The notes under the pieces are model-generated. The model was not told where the DNA came from and ran no database searches. It saw only the letters and a list, made by a program, of their open reading frames with translations. The position numbers and the translations under genes were made by a program. 64,000 nucleotides of DNA from Mycolicibacterium cosmeticum. Its GTDB lineage: Bacteria; Actinomycetota; Actinomycetes; Mycobacteriales; Mycobacteriaceae. Shown here piece after piece: positions 1 through 8,060 of the stretch (position 1 is its first letter; each line of letters begins with the position of its first letter). The DNA lies in NCBI RefSeq assembly GCF_000613185.1, contig NZ_CCBB010000001.1, positions 2,604,001 to 2,668,000 of the forward strand, given 5' to 3'.

Positions 1-211
1 TGATGACTCCACTGTGACACAGGTCGGCCGCCAATTCTTCTGCCGCGCCGGACCTTTGACCAATCTCACGAACATGCCGAATAGGCGGTGAACGTATCCC
101 GACGACGCGCACACCGCAACGTGACGCGGATGTGTCAAAGCCCACACAGCAACTTCACCACGGAGTAACCTGCGGTTCAGGTGCCCTACGGCAGTGCACC
201 GAGGGGGAATC

Positions 212-1462
212 ATGGCGACCCATACTTCGACCCGAAAACTGCCCGCACTGTTCGCAGCGCTGGGAATGGCGATTGCCCTGGCCCTCTCTCAGGTCCCCGA
301 ACCGCCGCTGCACGGTCTCCTGCCCAGGCTGCTGAACACCGTCATCGGGATCGGCGGCCGCGACGACCCAGACGCGGCGAACATTCCACACAAACTGCGC
401 GGCGAGGTCATCCCCGACGGTTACGCATACGTTCCGCTGTCCTACCCGGCTTCGCTGGACATGATCGGCAGCGTCCGCACCGGCATGCCAGCGCTGCACC
501 AACTGGTGACGACCACGCCGGGCAAGGTCATCGTCGTGTCCTACTCCGAAGGTTCCCTGCTGGCCGAGCAGGAGAAACGCAACCTGCGCGGCGGCGCCGG
601 CGCGCCCAAACCCCAGGACCTCAGCTTCCTCGAGATCGCCGCGCCGTTCATCCCGAACGGGGGGATTTTCGCCCGGTTCCCCGGTGTCGGGATCCCGCTC
701 ATGATCCCGGGGATGGGCCCGGCGCAGCCCTCGGCGTACGACACCACCTACGTGACCAACGAGTACGACACGTACGCCGACTTCCCGGCCTATTTCAATC
801 CGCTCGCGCTGCTCAATTCCCTGGCGGCGGTCGCCTACGCGCACCCCGACGCGTATTACGACAGCGACGACATCGGCAGCCCGGACAATTACGTCAAGGT
901 GGTCAAGAACCCGGCGGGCGGTACCGACACCTACGTCCTGATCCCGAGCGCGCATCTGCCGCTGCTCGCCCCGGTGCGCCAGGCGGCCGCCGCGCTGCGC
1001 CTCACCGAACCGGCCGAACGCCTGCTCGGCGCGGTCGAACCGGTACTGAAGGTGATGGTCGACATGGCCTACACCGATCGCCAGAACCTCAACCCCGAAG
1101 TCCACCAGCCCTTCTCGATGGTGACACCGCCGCACAAGGTCGCCGAGGCGCTCGCCGCCACGCCCAGGGCGTTGCGCGAAGGACTGGACAACCTGCTGGG
1201 CCGCAATCCCAAGAAGCCCGCGCCGGTCACGACCACGACGACGGCCACCGCGGGGGCGGCCCGTGGCCCCACCGACATGACCGACGGCAACAAGGTGTCG
1301 CCGACGACGTTCGCCGGGACGAAGCCGGCCGACACCGACCCGGTGAAAACCCCGCCGAGCGTCGATGGCCCCCCGGAACCGACGGGCACCGCACCGGCCG
1401 ACGCCGAGCAGCCCGAACCGGACGAGCCGGATAACACCGAGCCGGCAGCAGCCGCGGCCTGA
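212..1462 (+). CDS. PE-PPE-domain (alpha/beta hydrolase-type) exported protein
   Basis: A 416-residue protein. The ATG at 212 is preferred over one at 194 because a GAGGGGG ribosome site (201-207) sits just ahead. A hydrophobic stretch at about residues 10-27 looks like a signal peptide or anchor. The body resembles the mycobacterial PE-PPE domain, a serine-hydrolase fold. Its nucleophile motif is probably SYSEGS, with Ser112 central. The C-terminal 90 residues are low-complexity, rich in Pro, Thr, Glu and Asp. There is no PE or PPE N-terminal domain, so this is a stand-alone hydrolase domain. It is followed 69 bp downstream by another exported hydrolase-like gene on the same strand. The substrate is unknown; members of the family are proposed esterases or acyltransferases acting on cell-envelope lipids. 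Confidence 0.75.
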   Translation: MATHTSTRKLPALFAALGMAIALALSQVPEPPLHGLLPRLLNTVIGIGGRDDPDAANIPHKLRGEVIPDGYAYVPLSYPASLDMIGSVRTGMPALHQLVTTTPGKVIVVSYSEGSLLAEQEKRNLRGGAGAPKPQDLSFLEIAAPFIPNGGIFARFPGVGIPLMIPGMGPAQPSAYDTTYVTNEYDTYADFPAYFNPLALLNSLAAVAYAHPDAYYDSDDIGSPDNYVKVVKNPAGGTDTYVLIPSAHLPLLAPVRQAAAALRLTEPAERLLGAVEPVLKVMVDMAYTDRQNLNPEVHQPFSMVTPPHKVAEALAATPRALREGLDNLLGRNPKKPAPVTTTTTATAGAARGPTDMTDGNKVSPTTFAGTKPADTDPVKTPPSVDGPPEPTGTAPADAEQPEPDEPDNTEPAAAAA

Positions 1463-1531
1463 CCCATTCCGGCCCCACAACTGCTGACACCTGTCAAGAT
1501 CGGGACGGGTTCGTGTGAGAAGGGGTCCGCT

Positions 1532-3064
1532 GTGCAGCGTTTGTCGACGTGGGTGAGTGCCGGTCTGCTCACCGCGGGTCTATCGGCCGCGCTGCTGAGC
1601 GGGGCCGGTCTCGCCGCGGCGGACGCCGGCTCGCCGCCCACCGACTCGACGTCGTCCGCCGCCGCGGCGGAACCGTCATCGTCGGGATCGACCACCGGCG
1701 CCACCGAGACGGAGCCGTCGGACACCAAACCGGTCGAGTCTGCCCCACCCAAGAAGAAAAAGAAGAAGAAACCGGGCACCGGTGTGGCCGCCGCGCCCGA
1801 GGCCCGCCCCAAGACCGGATCCGGCACCGACGGCCCCGAGTCCGGCTCCGAGTCCGCTTCAGCCAAGACCGAGCCGAAGAGCGTGCCGGATTCCGAGCCG
1901 GCCGCCCCGGCCATCACGGTCAAGCCCACGACGTTGCGGTTGGCCCAGGACCCGATCACACCCAAAGCCGCCGCCGCGCCGCCCAATCCGATCAAGGTGG
2001 TGGCCAGGGCCGTCACCAACCTGATCACCAATATCGGTTCCGCCGCCATCAACGCGCTGCAGGCGCTGGAGAAGTTCGTCACCGGGCCGCCGGTGCTGCC
2101 CGCCAAGACCACGGTGACCGTCGGCTCGTCGACGATCCTGCTCGGCAACGGTCAACGCGTACAAGCCAATTGGTACTACCCCAAACCCTCGGGCACCGGG
2201 GCACCGCCAGAGAAGATGATCCTGTTGCAGCACGGGTTCTTCGCGCTGGGACCGATGTACAGCTTCACCGCGGCAAACCTGGCCGAACGCACCAACAGCG
2301 TCGTCGTGACCCCGACCCTGCCGTCGAACTTCTTCGCCGCCGACGACCGGTGGCTGGGCGGATCCGGGATGGCGACCAATATCGCCGACCTGTTCCGCGG
2401 CGACCGGGCGGCCCTGACCGAGAGCGCGCTGGCCGCCGGGTACGCCACCCGGTACGGCCTGGACCCGGCGACGGCGGCGCTGCCCCAGAAGTTCGCGCTG
2501 GCAGGTCATTCCGCCGGTGGCGGCTTGGTCTCCGGGGCGGCGGGATCGCTTGCCGCGAGCGACGACGCCGCCGACCTGGTGGGTGTCATCCTGCTCGACG
2601 CGGTACCCACCGGCAACACCCTCAAGGACGCGCTGACCGAACTGGACGCCTATCAAGGCCGCGGCGGGCAGTACATCCCGGTCCGCGCGATCGGGGCCCC
2701 GCCCAACGCGTTCAACTTCATCAGCACGGTCAACCAGACGCTGTCGGCGGCGCGACCCGGCCGGTTCAACGGGGTGGTGCTCGCCGGTGGCGTGCACATG
2801 GACTCGATGCAGGGCGGCAACTCGCTGATCCAGTTCGTCGCGCAGCTGCTGGCCGGCGTGCCGCAGGCCCAGAATCCGCCCGCGGTCACCGATCTCGCGG
2901 TGGCGTGGTTCACGGACTGGTTCGCCGGCGACACGGCCGACGGCGACGAGTTGGTGCCCGGCAGCACCATCGACATCCCCACCCCGAAGGGCACGGCGCA
3001 CGGTCGGGTGATCGGCACGGCGCCGGCGGCCATCGCGCCCACCGCCGGGACCACGGCGGCCTGA
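1532..3064 (+). CDS. Exported alpha/beta hydrolase with a lysine-tract linker
   Basis: A 510-residue protein starting at GTG 1532, with a GAGAAGGGG ribosome site at 1517-1525. Residues 1-32 form a typical signal peptide ending near Ala-Ala-Asp-Ala. Residues 33-165 are a low-complexity Ser/Thr/Pro/Glu linker interrupted by a run of seven lysines near residue 75. The C-terminal 300 residues are an alpha/beta hydrolase: an HGFF oxyanion-type motif near residue 235 and a GHSAGG nucleophile elbow with Ser327. The architecture (signal, long disordered linker, hydrolase) is common among mycobacterial exported hydrolases. The linker may span or bind the envelope. The precise substrate cannot be read from the sequence. 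It probably shares transcription with the preceding PE-PPE gene. Confidence 0.75.
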   Translation: MQRLSTWVSAGLLTAGLSAALLSGAGLAAADAGSPPTDSTSSAAAAEPSSSGSTTGATETEPSDTKPVESAPPKKKKKKKPGTGVAAAPEARPKTGSGTDGPESGSESASAKTEPKSVPDSEPAAPAITVKPTTLRLAQDPITPKAAAAPPNPIKVVARAVTNLITNIGSAAINALQALEKFVTGPPVLPAKTTVTVGSSTILLGNGQRVQANWYYPKPSGTGAPPEKMILLQHGFFALGPMYSFTAANLAERTNSVVVTPTLPSNFFAADDRWLGGSGMATNIADLFRGDRAALTESALAAGYATRYGLDPATAALPQKFALAGHSAGGGLVSGAAGSLAASDDAADLVGVILLDAVPTGNTLKDALTELDAYQGRGGQYIPVRAIGAPPNAFNFISTVNQTLSAARPGRFNGVVLAGGVHMDSMQGGNSLIQFVAQLLAGVPQAQNPPAVTDLAVAWFTDWFAGDTADGDELVPGSTIDIPTPKGTAHGRVIGTAPAAIAPTAGTTAA

Positions 3065-3158
3065 GCGGCTTCGGAGTCTTCCAAGGATCTTCCAACCGCG
3101 GATCCCTAACTTCCTCGTGATCGCATCGCACACCGCTTCACGAGGAAGGTATCCACCG

Positions 3159-3674
3159 ATGACCGAACAACCACTGCCGCAGGGGGCAGCGACCGCGAAT
3201 GCCGCCGCGTACACACCATGGCTGACGCGCGTGCTGGCGTTCCTGATCGACTACATCCCGTACGGGATCATCCTGGGGATCGGCTACGCCGTCGAGGCGC
3301 TGACCCAGGAAACCGCCTGCGTCAGCGACACCTCGGAGTACAACCTGGGCCAGTTCTGCGCGACCGGCAACTCCACGATCGGTGTGGCGGCGTTCCTGCT
3401 CTCGGCGGCGGTCGGGTTGGCCTACCTGCTGTGGAACTACGGCTACAAGCAGGGCACCACGGGCTCCAGCATCGGCAAATCGGTCATGAAGTTCAAGGTG
3501 GTCAGCGAAGCGACCGGCCAGCCCATCGGGTTCGGCATGTCCGTGGTCCGCCAGCTGGCGCACGTCCTCGACGGCCTCATCTGCTACCTCGGCTTCCTAC
3601 TGCCGCTGATCGACGCCAAGCGCCAGACCATTGCCGACAAGGTCATCAAGACCGTCTGCGTGCCGGTGTCCTGA
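3159..3674 (+). CDS. RDD-family membrane protein
   Basis: A 171-residue protein. The ATG at 3159 is chosen because GAGGAAGG lies at 3142-3149; an in-frame GTG at 3117 lacks this. It has the RDD-family layout: an Arg-Asp-type start to helix 1 (the segment VLAFLIDYIPYG), a second helix at about residues 80-100, the conserved segment SIGKSVMKFKVV, and a final hydrophobic helix near residues 130-150. RDD proteins are small polytopic membrane proteins; some are linked to ion transport, but most have no known role. A strong terminator hairpin follows the stop codon immediately, so the gene ends its transcription unit. Confidence 0.8.
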   Translation: MTEQPLPQGAATANAAAYTPWLTRVLAFLIDYIPYGIILGIGYAVEALTQETACVSDTSEYNLGQFCATGNSTIGVAAFLLSAAVGLAYLLWNYGYKQGTTGSSIGKSVMKFKVVSEATGQPIGFGMSVVRQLAHVLDGLICYLGFLLPLIDAKRQTIADKVIKTVCVPVS

Positions 3675-3680
3675 ATACGA

Positions 3681-3715
3681 GAAACCCCCGCCGGACTCGG
3701 TTCGGCGGGGGTTTC
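3681..3715 (+). terminator. Intrinsic terminator of the RDD gene
   Basis: A perfect 13-bp inverted repeat: GAAACCCCCGCCG at 3681-3693 pairs with CGGCGGGGGTTTC at 3703-3715 around a 9-nt loop. It starts 6 nt after the RDD stop codon. The stem ends in A:T pairs on both sides, so it could also stop transcription arriving from the vapC-like gene on the other strand. Confidence 0.8.
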
Positions 3716-3720
3716 TGCTA

Positions 3721-3742
3721 TGGCGGTGGCGGAGGGATTTGA
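3721..3742 (-). repeat. Displaced tRNA-Ser 3' end (candidate att site)
   Basis: These 22 nt are identical to 5288-5309, the last 22 nt of tRNA-Ser(CGA) including its encoded CCA, in the same orientation. The tRNA similarity stops abruptly after 3742, so no tRNA is encoded here. This is the expected scar when an element integrates in the 3' end of a tRNA gene: one end restores the tRNA and the other keeps the displaced original 3' end. The interval 3743-5287 would be the inserted DNA. The identity extends to 25 nt (3718-3742) against tRNA-Ser(TGA) at 28090-28114. Confidence 0.7.
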
Positions 3743-3873
3743 TCCATCCTTGATCACCTGGTCAGAAGGCTCCGAACCGGCTCTACCTGCACGCCATCAT
3801 CACACTTACCTGTATCTGTGGGCAGATCGTGGGCACGCGGCATGTCGCGCAGCGTGTGGCTTCGACGCTTCGT

Positions 3874-4302
3874 TCATACCCGTTCGGGTGCGCCCGGTTC
3901 GTATCGCATAACCACGGCGCGGTCACGGCGCAGGGACAGCCACCACGGTCCGTCGATTGCGGTCTGACGTTCGACGGCTTCCCATCGAGTGGTCAGCCTG
4001 ACGAGCTGTTCCCACGCAGGCCGGTTACCGACCTCCCCGTGCAGATGCACGACCTTCAGCTTGTGCGTGATAGCCAGGTTGGCCTCGGTCGGCCGTGTGC
4101 GCAGACGCCGATCGTTGGTGATCACCGTCCAACCCCGCTCGCCGACGACGGGTATCCAGTCCCGGTCGAGAATCCCGGCGTACAGGAGCTCATGCACAGG
4201 TGGGCGACTAAACCGTGCCGTGTCACGCCGCACTGCGACAAGTCCATTACCTAAGCGCAGCAGGTTCTCGTCCACGACGTAGGTCACCTGCTCCACGTCC
4301 AT
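3874..4302 (-). CDS. vapC45: VapC45-like PIN-like toxin
   Basis: A 142-residue protein of the PIN-like (DUF5615/VapC45) type. Visible features are the N-terminal acidic motif VVDENLL, the segment DRDWIPVVGERGW and the TND motif that follows, which match the acidic Mg-binding positions of PIN-like nucleases. The length is close to what I recall for M. tuberculosis Rv2019 (VapC45). It lies 12 nt downstream of a DUF433 antitoxin-type gene on the same strand, the normal antitoxin-toxin order. Its predicted role is RNA cleavage when it is not neutralised. It sits in the DNA inserted at tRNA-Ser. Toxicity is inferred, not shown. Confidence 0.7.
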   Translation of the reverse strand: MDVEQVTYVVDENLLRLGNGLVAVRRDTARFSRPPVHELLYAGILDRDWIPVVGERGWTVITNDRRLRTRPTEANLAITHKLKVVHLHGEVGNRPAWEQLVRLTTRWEAVERQTAIDGPWWLSLRRDRAVVMRYEPGAPERV

Positions 4303-4314
4303 GCCGTCGCCGGT

Positions 4315-5022
4315 CTACGCGGCCAGCTTGTACTTGGCCGCGTAATCGACCGCTGCCTGCACCTGCTCCAGGCTCAGCCCGTAGTCCGCGGCCAAGTCCT
4401 CGTGACGCTCACCCGCACTAGCCATCCCTGCGATGGTGGCCACTGATACCCGACGCCCGACAAAGGTCGGCTGGCCGCTGTAGCGGTCAGGGCTGATCAC
4501 GATGTCGGGAAACTCGAGGTCTGGCCGCAACTCAGTAACGATCTTCTCTCCGCGCTCGTCTTGAGCGAGTGACGCTTGCACAATCAGGTTCCAGCTAGCA
4601 CCCCCGAGAAGCTGCTGGCCGGTGCGAACCACCATCTGCTCATCTTCGGACAGACCGACATCATCACCGCTGATCGTCAGGTCGCGGTCGTGTACTGCGA
4701 GGTACGGACGTAGATGCGCTAGCGGGTAGTCGATCCCGTACAGGCGACGTAAGCCGCCGATGGCACCACGCAGTCGGGCAGTCGGGATGTTCTCGTCGCG
4801 GTACTCGGCAAGGATGCGCGCCTCCACGAACTCGCCCCATGTCGCCCACTCGGTGTCACGGGGCGCGACGCGGAGGATCGGCGGGTACGCCGTCCCACTG
4901 CGCTCATAGCCGTTGATCCAGCGGCGGGCGGTGCCTACCGAGAGGCCGATCAGCCTGTCTACCTCGGCATACAGGTAGACCTCTCGGTCGAGCATCGAGG
5001 TAACCGACATGCGCGCAAGCAT
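4315..5022 (-). CDS. vapB45: VapB45-like DUF433 antitoxin
   Basis: A 235-residue protein. The N-terminal part reads as a MerR-like or excisionase-like helix-turn-helix ([21 protein letters not shown], residues 18-38). The C-terminal 60 residues are a DUF433 domain ([21 protein letters not shown] and the following helices), the antitoxin module paired with PIN-like toxins. The size fits M. tuberculosis VapB45 (Rv2018, about 239 residues as I recall). Starts at 5022 or 5010 are both possible. It would bind the toxin next door and probably repress its own promoter. Base composition looks less GC-rich than the flanking genes, consistent with acquired DNA. Confidence 0.72.
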   Translation of the reverse strand: MLARMSVTSMLDREVYLYAEVDRLIGLSVGTARRWINGYERSGTAYPPILRVAPRDTEWATWGEFVEARILAEYRDENIPTARLRGAIGGLRRLYGIDYPLAHLRPYLAVHDRDLTISGDDVGLSEDEQMVVRTGQQLLGGASWNLIVQASLAQDERGEKIVTELRPDLEFPDIVISPDRYSGQPTFVGRRVSVATIAGMASAGERHEDLAADYGLSLEQVQAAVDYAAKYKLAA

Positions 5023-5248
5023 GACACAGAGGTATCAGCCGAGACCGACAATAATGGACGGAGGCGAGCGCCGGCACGTCGCTGGGATGCCCGACGACCG
5101 CCATTCAGGGCTGCCCGTCCACGGACACCGCCTGCACGCCGACAGTCTCAGCCATCGAGACAAGCCATGAGCCGCAAGGTATGTCCGAACTGCGACGACA
5201 TGTGGGCAGAAGTCGCAAACCGTGCGCAGGCAGCACTCCATCAAGTGG

Positions 5249-5285
5249 CAAAAACCGCCCTTACCTGCGCGAGCAGGCGGGCGGT
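5249..5285 (-). terminator. Intrinsic terminator of tRNA-Ser(CGA)
   Basis: Read on the minus strand, ACCGCCC pairs with GGGCGGT (5254-5260 with 5279-5285). An inner CCTGC/GCAGG stem closes a four-base loop. The hairpin is followed at once by TTTTTGCC. It lies 3 nt past the tRNA CCA end and forms a complete Rho-independent terminator. By the integration model it belongs to the inserted element, because the element supplies everything downstream of the restored tRNA. Confidence 0.75.
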
Positions 5286-5287
5286 GT

Positions 5288-5378
5288 TGGCGGTGGCGGA
5301 GGGATTTGAACCCTCGGACGGGGGTTACCCGTCACACGCTTTCGAGGCGTGCTCCTTAGGCCGCTCGGACACGCCACC
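5288..5378 (-). tRNA. tRNA-Ser(CGA)
   Basis: Minus-strand cloverleaf. The acceptor stem is GGTGGCG/CGCCACC with G discriminator and an encoded CCA (5288-5290). The anticodon stem CACGC/GCGTG closes the loop CTCGAAA, so the anticodon is CGA and reads UCG. It has the long variable arm typical of serine tRNAs, and the T arm carries GGTTCAAATCC. The 3' end is duplicated at 3721-3742, marking it as an integration site. tadA lies about 100 bp upstream on the same strand. Confidence 0.93.
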
Positions 5379-5483
5379 GGGAGGCAGCTTACCGGGCGAG
5401 TGCGGATGGCCCTAATCGCGCCGTTTTCCGCGCCAGGGCCGTGCCCGGCGGCGGATCACGACCCTGCCGAAGAAAGCGGCGCG

Positions 5484-5933
5484 TCAGCGCTGGCGGGCGA
5501 AAAACTCCTCCAGCGGCGCCGCGCACTCGGCGGCCAGCACCCCGCCGCGCACCTGCGGCCGGTAGGTCAGCCGCCGATCGCGCACCACGTCCCACAACGA
5601 TCCGACCGCCCCGGTCTTGGGTTCCCACGCCCCGAATACCAGCAGGCCCACCCGCGCCATCACGATGGCGCCGGCGCACATGGTGCAGGGTTCGACCGTC
5701 ACCGCCAGCGTGCAGCCCTCCAGCCGCCAGCCATCCCCCAGCCGGGTCGCGGCCGCGCGCATCGCCAGGATCTCGGCGTGCGCGGTCGGATCGCCGAGTT
5801 CCTCGCGTGCGTTGGCGGCGCGGGCCAACTCGGTGCCGTCGGGCCCGAACACCACCGCGCCGATCGGTACGTCCCGCGGACCGGCCAGCCGGGCGGCGTC
5901 CAGCGCCTGCCGGATCAGCTGTTCCTCGGTCAC
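5484..5933 (-). CDS. tadA: tRNA-specific adenosine deaminase TadA
   Basis: A 149-residue cytidine/deoxycytidylate-deaminase-fold enzyme. The zinc site is complete: His52-Ala-Glu54 (Glu54 as proton shuttle) and Pro82-Cys83-Thr-Met-Cys86. It converts adenosine 34 to inosine in tRNA-Arg(ACG); that tRNA is also in this window at 19088-19161. The start is GTG at 5933, whose GTGA overlaps the stop codon of the upstream partner gene, so translation is probably coupled. The arrangement matches the M. tuberculosis Rv3753c-Rv3752c pair. Confidence 0.93.
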   Translation of the reverse strand: MTEEQLIRQALDAARLAGPRDVPIGAVVFGPDGTELARAANAREELGDPTAHAEILAMRAAATRLGDGWRLEGCTLAVTVEPCTMCAGAIVMARVGLLVFGAWEPKTGAVGSLWDVVRDRRLTYRPQVRGGVLAAECAAPLEEFFARQR

Positions 5934-6448
5934 CGACCGATCTTGTCGAGCACCGCGGACAGCTCCGACTCGAAGCCCATCCGCTGCGCGATCGCGGCGA
6001 TCTGCTCCTCGATCTCCATGTCGATATCGGAGACGATCACCCCGAGTACGCCCTCGGGCAGCCCGATGTCCGAGAGCACCCCGAGGTCGCCCTCCTCGAA
6101 CGGATCCGCCTCCTCGAGGTCCTCGTCGTCGAGGTCGGCGTCCAGCTTGTCCAAGGCCTCGGCGGCGATGTCGTAGTCCAGCGCCGCGGTGGCATCCGAC
6201 AGCAACAGCCGGGTGCCGGCCGGGGCGGGCCGCACGATCAGGAAGAACTCGTCGTCGACGTCGATCAGCCCGAAAACGGCACCGGCGCTGCGCAACTCAC
6301 GCAACTCGGTCTCGGCGGCGGTCAGGCTGGTCAGCGCTCCTCGGCGCATCTGCGAGCAGCGCCACTTCCCGTCCTCGCGGACGACCGCGACACCGAAACC
6401 CTCCGGCTGGTCGGCAGCTTCCTGCGCCGGCGCACGCTGTGCTCCCAT
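5930..6448 (-). CDS. TadA-associated conserved actinobacterial protein (Rv3753c-like)
   Basis: A 172-residue acidic protein. The ATG at 6448 is chosen because the sequence upstream in this frame is antisense to tyrA and not protein-like. It contains a short beta-rich N-terminal part (VAVVREDGKWR) and a strongly acidic centre (residues about 100-125, DLDDEDLEEADPFEEGD). Such proteins are annotated as tRNA adenosine deaminase-associated because they precede tadA throughout Actinobacteria. The function is unknown. The stop overlaps the tadA start (GTGA). It is divergent from tyrA with a 78-bp gap that should hold both promoters. Confidence 0.8.
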   Translation of the reverse strand: MGAQRAPAQEAADQPEGFGVAVVREDGKWRCSQMRRGALTSLTAAETELRELRSAGAVFGLIDVDDEFFLIVRPAPAGTRLLLSDATAALDYDIAAEALDKLDADLDDEDLEEADPFEEGDLGVLSDIGLPEGVLGVIVSDIDMEIEEQIAAIAQRMGFESELSAVLDKIGR

Positions 6449-6526
6449 GGTGCTAACGCTAGTCGCAGACCAGGGGCTTTGACCACCTATCGACCGGCTG
6501 CGCGGACCGTATGCCAACCTTGAACG

Positions 6527-7486
6527 GTGACCGACACACCGGTGTGCGTGCTGGGGCTGGGACTGATCGGCGGCTCCCTGATGCGCGCCGCCGCGGAGGC
6601 TGGCCGCCAGGTCTTCGGCTACAACCGATCCGTCGACGGCGTCGCGGCCGCCCGCCTCGACGGTTTCGACGCCACCGCGGCACTGGACCAGGCGCTGGCG
6701 CGCGCCGCCGAGACCGATGCGCTGATCGTGCTGGCCGTCCCGATGCCCGCCCTGTCGGGGATGCTCGACCACATCGGCCGCATCGCCCCGGACTGCGCGC
6801 TGACCGACGTGATCAGCGTGAAGGGCGCGGTCCTGCGTGAGGTGCGCGAGCACGGGCTGCTGTCCCGGTTCGTGGGCGGGCACCCGATGACGGGCACCGC
6901 GCACTCCGGCTGGGCCGCCGGTAACAAGAAGCTGTTCGCCGGCACCCCGTGGGTGGTCAGCGTCGATGACCATGTCGATCCGCAGGTGTGGGCGGCGGTG
7001 ATGAACCTGGCGCTGGACTGCCGCGCGTTCGTGGTCCCGGCCCGCTCCGATGAGCACGACGCCGCCGCGGCCGCGATCTCGCACCTGCCACATCTGCTGG
7101 CCGAGGCGCTGGCCGTCACCGCCGGCGATGTGCCACTGGCGTTCGCGCTGGCCGCCGGTTCGTTCCGGGACGGCACCCGCGTCGCGGCGACCGCCCCCGA
7201 CCTGGTGCGCGCCATGTGTGAGGCCAACTCCGAGGAGCTGCTGGCCCAGCTGGACCGCACCCTGGAGCTGCTCACCCAGGCCAGGGAGCACCTGGCCGCG
7301 CAGACCTCGGTGGCCGACCTGGTGGACGCCGGCCATGCCGCCCGCGTCCGCTACGACAGCTTCAGCCGGCCCGACATCCTGCACGTGACGATCGGCGCGG
7401 AGAACTGGCGCGACGAACTGGCCGCCGCCGGCCGGGCCGGCGGGGTGATCAGATCCGCTCTGCCAGTCCTGGATAGTCGAGGATGA
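6527..7486 (+). CDS. tyrA: Prephenate dehydrogenase
   Basis: A 319-residue enzyme for NAD(P)-dependent oxidative decarboxylation of prephenate to 4-hydroxyphenylpyruvate in tyrosine synthesis. The N-terminal Rossmann motif GLGLIGGS lies at residues 10-17. Downstream are the conserved segments DVISVKG and [12 protein letters not shown], which form the prephenate site. No ACT domain is visible. The start is GTG at 6527. The last 38 bp overlap the 3' end of the convergent glycolipid-binding gene. Position matches M. tuberculosis Rv3754. Confidence 0.92.
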   Translation: MTDTPVCVLGLGLIGGSLMRAAAEAGRQVFGYNRSVDGVAAARLDGFDATAALDQALARAAETDALIVLAVPMPALSGMLDHIGRIAPDCALTDVISVKGAVLREVREHGLLSRFVGGHPMTGTAHSGWAAGNKKLFAGTPWVVSVDDHVDPQVWAAVMNLALDCRAFVVPARSDEHDAAAAAISHLPHLLAEALAVTAGDVPLAFALAAGSFRDGTRVAATAPDLVRAMCEANSEELLAQLDRTLELLTQAREHLAAQTSVADLVDAGHAARVRYDSFSRPDILHVTIGAENWRDELAAAGRAGGVIRSALPVLDSRG

Positions 7487-8060
7487 AACCGTCGGAGTCG
7501 ACGGTGATGGTGGTCTCGGCGATCGGCGATTTCAGGCTGATGCCGGCGCCCTCGCCGGTGCTGCTGTAGCTGATGGTCTCCAGCTCGACGGTGAGTTCGG
7601 GCAGCCGCACGTAGACCACCGGCAGGCTCAGCGTGTCGGCCCGCTGGTGCAGGCCGGTACGCCGGATGGGCAGCGCGTTGAAGAACGGGCTGAACACCAC
7701 GTCGACGTCGAGCGCGCCCTCGTAGGCGGCCCGCCTGGTCTGGTTCTGGTGGTCCTGCACCAGCCACATGTTCTCTTCGTCGCGGGCGATGGACAGCTGG
7801 CGTTCCCGCTCGGCGAGCGTCATGGTCAGCGACAGCCGTTTGGTGGCACCGGCCTCGTCGGTGACCAGATCGTAGGAGGCGCTGAAGGCGGGATGTGACT
7901 CGGTGGCGGCGGCCACGATGCGGCCGTAGGCCTTGATCCGGTTGCCGGACAGCTGGACCCGCACCGACTCCATGCGGGGCAACTCGTGGGCGCGCCAGGT
8001 GAGAATCGCCGGCCATGCGCCGTCGGACTCAGTGCCTGATTGAGGGGCTGCGTCAGTCAC
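7449..8060 (-). CDS. Putative glycolipid-binding (DUF1089) protein
   Basis: A 203-residue protein that matches the 'putative glycolipid-binding' family, represented by M. tuberculosis Rv3755c. The fold is predicted to be a beta-barrel. Characteristic segments are the N-terminal [12 protein letters not shown] and the central [17 protein letters not shown]. No signal peptide or membrane segment is visible, so it is cytosolic. The GTG start at 8060 shares GTGA with the stop of proZ, so it is the last gene of the proXVWZ operon and probably translationally coupled. Why a lipid-binding fold travels with an osmoprotectant importer is not known. Confidence 0.75.
   Translation of the reverse strand: MTDAAPQSGTESDGAWPAILTWRAHELPRMESVRVQLSGNRIKAYGRIVAAATESHPAFSASYDLVTDEAGATKRLSLTMTLAERERQLSIARDEENMWLVQDHQNQTRRAAYEGALDVDVVFSPFFNALPIRRTGLHQRADTLSLPVVYVRLPELTVELETISYSSTGEGAGISLKSPIAETTITVDSDGFILDYPGLAERI

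Noticed and set aside
1..211. Gene or RNA in the left edge
   Set aside because: No coding frame, tRNA or hairpin stands out in these 211 bases; they may hold the promoter of the PE-PPE gene.
155..1480. Antisense and frame-shifted frames over the PE-PPE gene
   Set aside because: Arg/Gly-rich composition without domain features; the plus-strand frame with signal peptide and ribosome site explains the region.
3743..3873. Small protein-coding gene between the att fragment and vapC
   Set aside because: Open frames here begin in the tRNA fragment or run antisense to vapC, with no ribosome site and no domain-like composition.
5023..5287. Small gene with a CPNC motif starting at 5167
   Set aside because: The frame continues through the terminator hairpin and into the tRNA gene, so it is not a real protein end; the CxxC is probably chance.
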